DNA from: Pyrenopolyporus hunteri
Taxonomy: Eukaryota > Ascomycota > Sordariomycetes > Xylariales > Hypoxylaceae
DNA length: 64,000 nt
Direction: 5' to 3'
Assembly: GCA_902806595.1 (NCBI GenBank)
Contig: CADCXC010000010.1
Location: 1,364,001 to 1,428,000 of the forward strand
In this document: positions 57,192-64,000 of the stretch, piece after piece
How positions within the stretch are numbered: position 1 is the stretch's first letter
How the letters are laid out: each line of letters begins with the position of its first letter
The notes under the pieces: model-generated
What the model was told of the DNA's origin: nothing
Seen by the model: the letters and a program-made list of their open reading frames with translations, nothing else
Database searches by the model: none
Position numbers and translations under genes: made by a program

Positions 57192-60100
57192 GTCCTCACG
57201 GCTATACGACGATCCCCTAGGCGCTGGCTGGCTCGCCGGCCGGCCGCCTGTTGGGCCGTGGACGCGAGAAGGCGCCAAGTCGGGTTTTGCGGTCTTTTGG
57301 TCCTGGCTTGGCTCTCTCGTTGGTGACATAAGCGCGGAGGCTCATCCTTCAGCACGTGCATACATGTTACTTGTATGTATGCAGGTATGTACGCGGGTAT
57401 TGTACACGGCATGGAGGAGGATACGCCGTAAGGGGCCAAGAAGGAAGTCGTGAAGTTCGCGTCGAGTTAAGGGAGTTCACTGTACCTACCTAATTCACAT
57501 ATGCTTATACGTACGTGAGAAGAAGAAAAATAAAATAAAATAAATGCTGCGCTGAGACGGCGCGACTCAGGTCAAGAATCGGGTCTGACATCGGTACTCC
57601 TCTTATGTCTATCTCGTGTGTGCGCCCCGTGGCTTCCGATGATTCTATCCAAGTCCCGAGACCTTCTCTACATCGGCCGAGCATTCTACTTACGGACAGT
57701 AGATCGCCCCGTCTCAAGTCCTAATGAAATGCTGATCCCAACACGGAGGATCGGTTTGGTGATGACTTCCAGCAGAATCAAGAAAAACGGATAAAAGGAT
57801 GCCTTTTCAATTTTTCCCTTTCCTTCTTCCTTTTGCATGTACGTAGTTCCCGGCTGGGCAGGTAGATGGGAAATTTTCATGGCGGAGGACCTTACCTACC
57901 TATTACCTGCTTTTCTCCCAGCTTCCCGATTCTAAATGAAGAATCCGATACGGCAAGGTCTCATGAAACCCTGCCCGGAGAATTTTTCTCAGGTCCCGTT
58001 TCGCCTTTCCCAGTTTTTTATTGGCTTTCGCTCTCGCCTCGACCTCAGGTTGATTGGGTGGCCCTCGCGGACAGGGGCTTCGAGTTACCCAGATTCGCCT
58101 GGGGGGGGAAGGATTCGCCGCAGGGATTTGGTGTGAGACTAGATGGGACCTGGCCGGCCCTGGATAAGAGGCAGACAACTCTAAAATAACTCTATCCAAA
58201 CATTGGCAGATTGCTCTGCTCGTCCGATTAGGCAGGTATGTGGTGCTTGTGCATATGTATTGGAGACGTGCGTGAATCCTTTCGGTCCATGATACGGCGA
58301 GCCTGGAGACGAAAGGTCTGCTACCTCTCTCGCTTCTCGTCCGAGCTCGCCAATCAGACCCTTCGAAACAGAAAACCCCCATTTCTCGACCTTCGACATC
58401 AACGTGGCTTCCCTGCTGCCCCGGGGGTTTCTGTCTCATCTTCGCGTGGTTGTTTATAAGGTAGGTGTCTTATGAGGCTGAGCCCACGAGAGTCGCTCCA
58501 CCATGATGCGAATCTCCATATCCATTCTAGATGGTATTGTGTGCTTTCCAGAAGAGCGATTGCGGTCGGGAAGCGTAAGCTTTGAGGCACAGTGTGGCAA
58601 TGGACGGAACGATCGCGATAAAGCCCAGGACCCTACCAAAGGATTGCGAGGTTAGGTAGTTATGTGAGGAGGCGTATAGGTATATGATCCGAGATTAACT
58701 TGATCGATTTATCGCGAGCAATGCGGCATTTCTCGGCACATAACCTATGGTGCCCATCCTTCTAAGGAATAGCAAAACCGCTAACACGTTAAAGTCCACG
58801 AGGATCGATTTCAACCTTGCCGACAAGGGGGTGGCGCGCCACAGATAAGTCCTAAATCTAGATAGTCAGAAAGCCTCACTAGAGCTTCGAAAGTACAACA
58901 TAGGGGGATTCCGCTAAGCTGTAAAGGGTCAATAGCTAGATCTACGTCAGCTTCAAGCACGATGCAGGATCCACCGCATAAATCTATTGATATGCCGTCT
59001 AGACCAGCCGTGGCCAAGGCTAGGGCTGTGGCTGAGGAGATATTTTGAATCTTTTAGCATTTCAAATTTGCACAATTTTGAAGCGTGCAAACATACGGAG
59101 CTTCCTTCGCGTGGTTCTATTCGCGATAATCGAGGGGTTGGGACGGGCTTACCACATGGAGTTGTAGGATCGCCACACTAGACGTAACTAATCACCCCAG
59201 ACCATCGATTGATCCAGAGGTCACAGATTCCAAAGTTTGTAATATGGAAGTAGGTACCTACTCCATTAAACTTCCCTGATCTCGGTGCTGCGGATAGACT
59301 GTCTGTTTCATCCACTTGGGGCTCGATACAACTGGGGTTGAATGCAACCACCTGGGCGCCATGCAGCGAGAATAGTGGGATAGACAAATTTACCGCGAGA
59401 GTGGATGAATCTTAAGCAGGAACACGGCGTCAGCATGCACGAAGCTGACGCGAAGGTTACATGATGGGGACAACGACACCACACTTGCAGCAGTCGCTCA
59501 GTTGGTAATCTGGAGATACCATGGCTCTACACGACCAAGAAGCTGCCCAGCGTTGCATCCATGTATGAGGAAGGATCTCAAAACTTGGATCGTATGGTTT
59601 ACGTCGACGATGACTTACAGGATACTTGCCCAGGCAGCTCTATTATTGGTTACCGAGGCTAGGAATCCGATGAGCTGAATGCGTATAAGACTGGTTTGGT
59701 AGATCCGGTTGATTCATTTTTAATATATCAGGGATACAGGACTGAGACTACCATCATCAACGAAGTTAGATATCAGCCGCAACAACTTCTTGTTGTTTGA
59801 GCTCGTAATTATATTTACAGCGTCCTCTAGAATTAGGTAATACCTAGAGGACAAGTTTCGTTCTTACAACGGTCCGTTCTTATTTTTATGTAAGAATTTT
59901 ATTTGGAATAACTACTTTATTCCATATGTATTATATCATACACAAAAGTAATACACACCAGGGTAGCCAAGCTCAACTCCTGGCCAGAGACTCTTAGTCT
60001 CGTAGCCCAGAAATTTGAGGAGTGATAGCTGACAACGCTATGCTAGAGACTTGTGGAGATTTGATACGCCACCAAATCAACTAAGACATCTGGGAATAGC

Positions 60101-61092
60101 TTCTAGGCGATTAGAATGTTCTATTTGGTTGTCTCACCTTCCGCATTCAAAACATAGCCCCCGTGCATAACCCTGTAGAAACCCCAACCTGAGGAGAGAC
60201 ATCTAGATAGGTAGGTACTGATCAACGTGGGAGATCTGTCCGTCCATCGAAGTCGCCGAGTTCGTGGACCCTTCGATGTTACCATCACGTCCATCAACGA
60301 GCTAGTTCGAGATAACAAAATCGTAGTAGGCTTGTGCAATGATACCCAGCGGGAAGCAACTACATCTTAGCGCACGGCGCCATGATCGCCGATATGGACA
60401 TGATACACTGCATACCCTATCTTCACCTAATTCATTTTCTAGTGAATATGGTATATATGTGAAAGTACGTTGGCTCTGGAGAAACCCCGGGCTGTGATAT
60501 CTGGGACCCGCCGGCCAAGAGCAGAACTACCTAACCTCCGTTTCGCATACCAGGCTATGCTGGCGTTGGCATTGAAGTCTACCTACGATCATTGAAAAGA
60601 AGTTAACCCGGAATAAGTAGGTATAGTAGCTGATCTAAGTTGGCGATGCCCTCACTTCGGATTCAACGGTGTCGGTTCCTGCGGAGACGATTCTACACGG
60701 TTATGGGAAATCTCAGACCAATGATTTCATAAACCTGTCAGAGGCTAAAAGAGTTCCGGGACTGCGCGGGTGGGCCGGGAATATTTATATCTATACCCAC
60801 AATAAAAGTCCGTCGACTACCAAACTACCTACTTACCCATGTCCAACTAGATATGCACCTTATACAAAGCGTATAAGGCATCTTTTCAATTCTATGCCGT
60901 GACTAAACATTTGGGAGACCAATGCGCGAGAATTTGTCAATTGGGGCTAGTCATACATGGGTAGATACCTACGGGTAAGTGGCCATTGCTTTTGAAAATG
61001 CAAGACCGTGTTCCTATCAATTCGGGTACGAGGAATGGCTCAGGCGATACACATGATATGACTTTGCTTAACAGCGTGATTACTTACATCTA
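57192..61092. other. 3.9-kb gene-poor region
   Basis: No supported gene. A hairpin cluster lies at 59781-59924. Two minus-strand open stretches at about 59387-59178 and 59060-58811 have slightly protein-like composition (see findings). Polypyrimidine/polypurine tracts occur near 57530 and 57810. Confidence 0.5.
59781..59924. repeat. Cluster of three short hairpins
   Basis: Three inverted repeats follow one another: AACAAC/GTTGTT (59781-59797), GTCCTCTAG/CTAGAGGAC (59822-59830 and 59844-59852) and TGGAATAA/TTATTCCA (59904-59911 and 59917-59924). The sequence is AT-rich and not linked to a gene. Confidence 0.6.
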
Positions 61093-61369
61093 TACAGGTC
61101 AGTAGGATATAGTTTCATAACTGTGGAGCGTAAGGCATCGAGGCATCTACTGAACCATTCTAGAAGTAAGTACCGTTTATATAAATTTAGTATGCAAAGT
61201 TACAAAGTCAGGTTTCGAACATACGGCTTAATCGACCCATGCTGGTGGCGAGCAACCGAATAAACAGGTGATGTAGGTATCTTACATACTAATTTATATA
61301 GAGCAGTACGTCTTGATGCCTGGCGTCTTCTCACCCCACAGTTATGAAACTATATCCTACTGACCTGTA
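61093..61369. mobile_element. MITE-like element with 34-bp terminal inverted repeats
   Basis: A perfect 34-base inverted repeat has its left arm at 61093-61126 and right arm at 61336-61369. The arms begin TACAGGTCAGTAGGATATAG and end in CATAACTGTGG. Inside them, a second degenerate arm pair can be aligned (GTACCGTTTATATAAATTTAGTATGC against the complement of the segment 61285-61309). If the outer TA pair is a target duplication, the element is 61095-61367, 273 bases, starting CAGGTCAGTAGG. A TA target site, short size and no coding capacity fit a non-autonomous Tc1/mariner-type MITE, though a foldback element of other origin is possible. Confidence 0.7.
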
Positions 61370-64000
61370 CTAACCAAGGTAGACGTTTAGACGGGAACTC
61401 GTCATTGGGTACGATCCCGATCTGACCTATGATGCAGAATAGAATTTAAGGCTGAGTCACTGTAAACGGCGAATTAGGCAAGACGGGCTTGAATGACTGC
61501 GCCGCAGCCTATGATTGAATCATGAGGGCTGTGTTTCTCTCTCTTCTTTTTTTCTTCAATCAGCTTACAGGAAACAGCGGCAAACGTATTAGTGAGAAAT
61601 GGAAAGCTCGGCATGTCATAGTCATTTCGTTTACCGTGTTTTCTTCTTCCTTTTTCTTATGAATTAATAATTCTTTTCGTAACGAACAGCAGGACTCGTT
61701 CGATGGATTGCTGAAAGCCGACGGTTCATTACGCGTACAGCACGATCCTACCAAAGAGGTAATGCATTCATGGCTTCTTCCTCAAACGAATCGCCAATGA
61801 GAAAAAGCGATAGGCGCCTGGGTGGAAGATTGTCGGCGATTGTGGGGTAGCACCTGTGCGCCGCGATGGGATCCTACATACGAAATACTATGGTAGAGGC
61901 TAGGCTTTTCCTGGTCCTGGCCTCGGCAAACGGGTAGACTGACGGGCTACACAATGGGCACGGCCGCGTCGGCCAGGGCCCAGCTGACGGCATCGTGGGG
62001 GCTGTAAGATACGATAGGCCGCTTACGAAGAGCCCTTGGCGCTTATCCCGAAAAGCACTTCGGCATTGCCCTGGTAAGAGGGAAAGGAGGACAGGCAACA
62101 GAGACAGCACAGCTGCGCAGCAGCAGCAGCGGAAGCCTATCCTATCAGCTCTGAATTAGCCGCTTGACGTGTGTGCGTCTGCTGCTGCGGCTGCCGTGGT
62201 TGCGGTTGCGGATGGTTAGTACCTAGCTGACAGAACGAATATGTGTAAGTGTGGTGATTTACCGAAAATCATCATACGAAAGGGGTAGACGTCTCTGCAG
62301 CGGGTTGCCGCATGAAGAAGCCCTATGCCGTCAGTCCCTAGGTAGACAGCCGAACGGAACGGACAGATTGCGTACCTACTTCGCAACCGGCTCCCCGCAT
62401 ATCCGTTTTGAATAATTTGTATAATCGTAAGCCGGTTCTATATACGATCACAGGAGGTGGTGGTGGCGGGTTTTGTATACGATGAGTCGAAGTTGACTTG
62501 TGTCTCATATTCCGTGCTTACTATGTAAATACATCCGTATACACGGCTGTATGTAAGTAAGGTAAGGCTGTCTTTGTCAAACGCCCGTCAGATCAGAAAC
62601 ATCTTTGTACTATCTTGGATGTAGGTATCGTACAGGATGTGGGCTGGGTTGGAGGAATGAATTTAGTGCAATACATCGCGTGGAATTGGCGATGGGATTG
62701 GTTTGGGGCCTCTACAAGTAGGTACCTAGGTACTTACCAGGCTTCCCGATCTGTGCTAACTGAAAACGTAAAACAAAAAGTGGAGAGGATCTAACTATTT
62801 CGTCAATTCGAAAGGGCGAGGGGGAGGGGACGTAGGCCGAGGGTTGAGCTGGGAAAGGCTGGGAGGGCTGGGAAGGCGAGCTCGAGAGTACCTAGGTACG
62901 TATCGTACAATAAGATGCATGCCCGTTCTCCTTCAGCAGGTACGATACCTACGATACCAGAGTACAATATGGTATGCATCAGGTAGGTGGGTGCACTGCT
63001 ACCCCCGGCGCATCTCATCCTGTGCTTCAGGTGCTCGAGACGGCTCCTACCCTTCGTCTTGCACGAAATTATGGCTTTCCCCCCTCTCGATACGTTACAC
63101 TTGGATGTCCTCACTTTTCTTCTTCTTTCTCTTTTTACATCAGACTTCTCGTAAATTCTCCCATGCTCTCTGTCTCGGTCTCTGTCTCTGTCTCTCTCTT
63201 TGTCTAGCGCACGCCTTTGTGTAGCCCATTATTTCTTCGGTGGCTTATAATTTCCACTTAATCGGCCCCGTCCTCGCCTAGCTGAACTATTCGAGCGTTC
63301 GGTGTTGGTGGTGGGAAACGCCTCTAATTTACCACTTTGTTCGCCGTTGTCAGTCTAGCGGCGGCTTGGCCCAGGTATGGATTTGGGAATATTGCGCGAG
63401 TCGCATCTCTATTAGGTACCTGTTATGGTATTGTCCCAAGGGGGTTTTAATTCCTTGCTATCTTACGTAGCATTCTCTCTTACCTTTCTACCTCAGTTAG
63501 ACGGTTTCGTCCCCTGGTCTGTGCCGTACCTTGAATCTGCCAACACTCCCAGCTCATGTCACAATTTACCCCTCAAATGGGAAGTTCCCAAGTGCGGGCG
63601 GTGCTCCTCAGCTACGACCGGCACCGATACTGGGCTCGACTGCCGTAGTCTTCTGTGCGCGATGTGCGACATGTTCGAATTGCATTCTGAAGGTCGGTGG
63701 CCTTCTCAGCGTGGCCCCGACGAGATCTTCGTTTCGCGGTCCCGAACGAAGATCACTTACACACATACGCTCCTTGGTATTCTGCCGTATCGTCATGATT
63801 ACATACTGCGACCCAGAACGCGCCCGCCAACGCTCGCCCACAGGCACATGCAATTCGGATGATCGCCAGTGGGATGTTGGCCTAGACGGGGAAAACCGCA
63901 TTCTGGTGCCCGCTGAAATCCAGCCGTCATCGCGTACGCAGGATAGCAAGGCACACTGCGTCAATCTCACAGTTCGCCTATCCTGTCCTTTTTACGACAG
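61370..64000. other. 2.6-kb gene-poor region
   Basis: No supported gene up to the window end. It contains GTAGGTACCTAGGTAC at about 62719-62734, another GTACCTAGGTACG at about 62888-62900 and a TCTGTCTC tract at 63168-63205. A 145-codon plus-strand frame at 63425-63862 has no recognisable family or coding bias. Confidence 0.5.
63168..63205. repeat. (TCTGTC)n pyrimidine-rich tract
   Basis: Imperfect tandem TCTGTCTC units in intergenic sequence. Confidence 0.75.

Noticed and set aside
59490..59530. tRNA D-arm-like GCTCAGTTGGTAATC
   Set aside because: No matching T-arm, acceptor pairing or T-run terminator follows within tRNA length.
63425..63862. 145-codon plus-strand frame near the window end
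   Set aside because: No domain, no coding-like codon bias, and an equally long frame runs on the opposite strand, so it is probably chance.
1..64000. CRISPR arrays, operons or phage-like blocks
   Set aside because: No spaced direct repeats of array type were seen, and the intron structure and gene families are those of a eukaryotic nuclear genome.

Overview
The window looks like nuclear DNA of a filamentous ascomycete (Pezizomycotina, most likely Sordariomycetes). Coding genes are interrupted by short spliceosomal introns with GTRNGT-type donors, CTRAY-like branch points and YAG acceptors. Genes lie on both strands without operons. The protein families are fungal: a PTH11-like receptor, a TPR-NLR, an SRPK-like kinase and small Cys-rich secreted proteins. 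Species assignment is inference; no rRNA or marker gene is present. I assembled exon models by hand, requiring that reading phase be kept across every proposed intron.

Layout. 1-2.7 kb: no gene seen. 2.7-9.1 kb: accessory block with a PTH11-like seven-TM receptor (+), a tRNA-like Pol III unit (-), and a seven-exon NLR-type protein (-) with a SesB-like alpha/beta-hydrolase, an NB domain and TPR repeats. 9.8-21 kb: LMBD1-type transporter (+), ANCHR/ZFYVE19-like zinc-finger protein (-), Gly-rich membrane protein (+), TDG/MUG DNA glycosylase (-), UDP-GlcNAc pyrophosphorylase (+). 23-29.4 kb: GC-rich glutathione transferase (+), SRPK-like kinase (-), Mpv17/Sym1 (+), PX protein Ypt35 (-). 29.4-33.9 kb: gene-poor. 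34-42 kb: Cys-rich GPI-type protein (+), ethanolamine/choline phosphotransferase (+), OST subunit Swp1 (-), M28 glutaminyl-cyclase-like protein (-). 44-49.4 kb: two uncharacterised proteins (+) separated by repeat-rich spacer. 51.6-55.3 kb: compact Gcn5 (-), Ost5 (+), Rad1 (+) cluster. 56.9 kb: small 83-aa ORF (+). 57.2-64 kb: gene-poor, with a MITE-like inverted-repeat element at 61.09-61.37 kb.

Functional themes. Secretory pathway and wall: UAP1 makes UDP-GlcNAc, Swp1 and Ost5 are both oligosaccharyltransferase subunits, and the M28 enzyme and surface proteins pass through the same route. Genome maintenance and chromatin: Rad1 (9-1-1 clamp), TDG glycosylase, Gcn5. Membranes: Ept1 (phospholipid synthesis), Ypt35 (endosomal PX), LMBD1 (vacuolar), Sym1 (mitochondrial). 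The most notable accessory gene is the apparently intact hydrolase-NB-TPR protein, an architecture linked in fungi to non-self recognition. Many spacers carry the short palindrome-like motif TACCTAGGTA.
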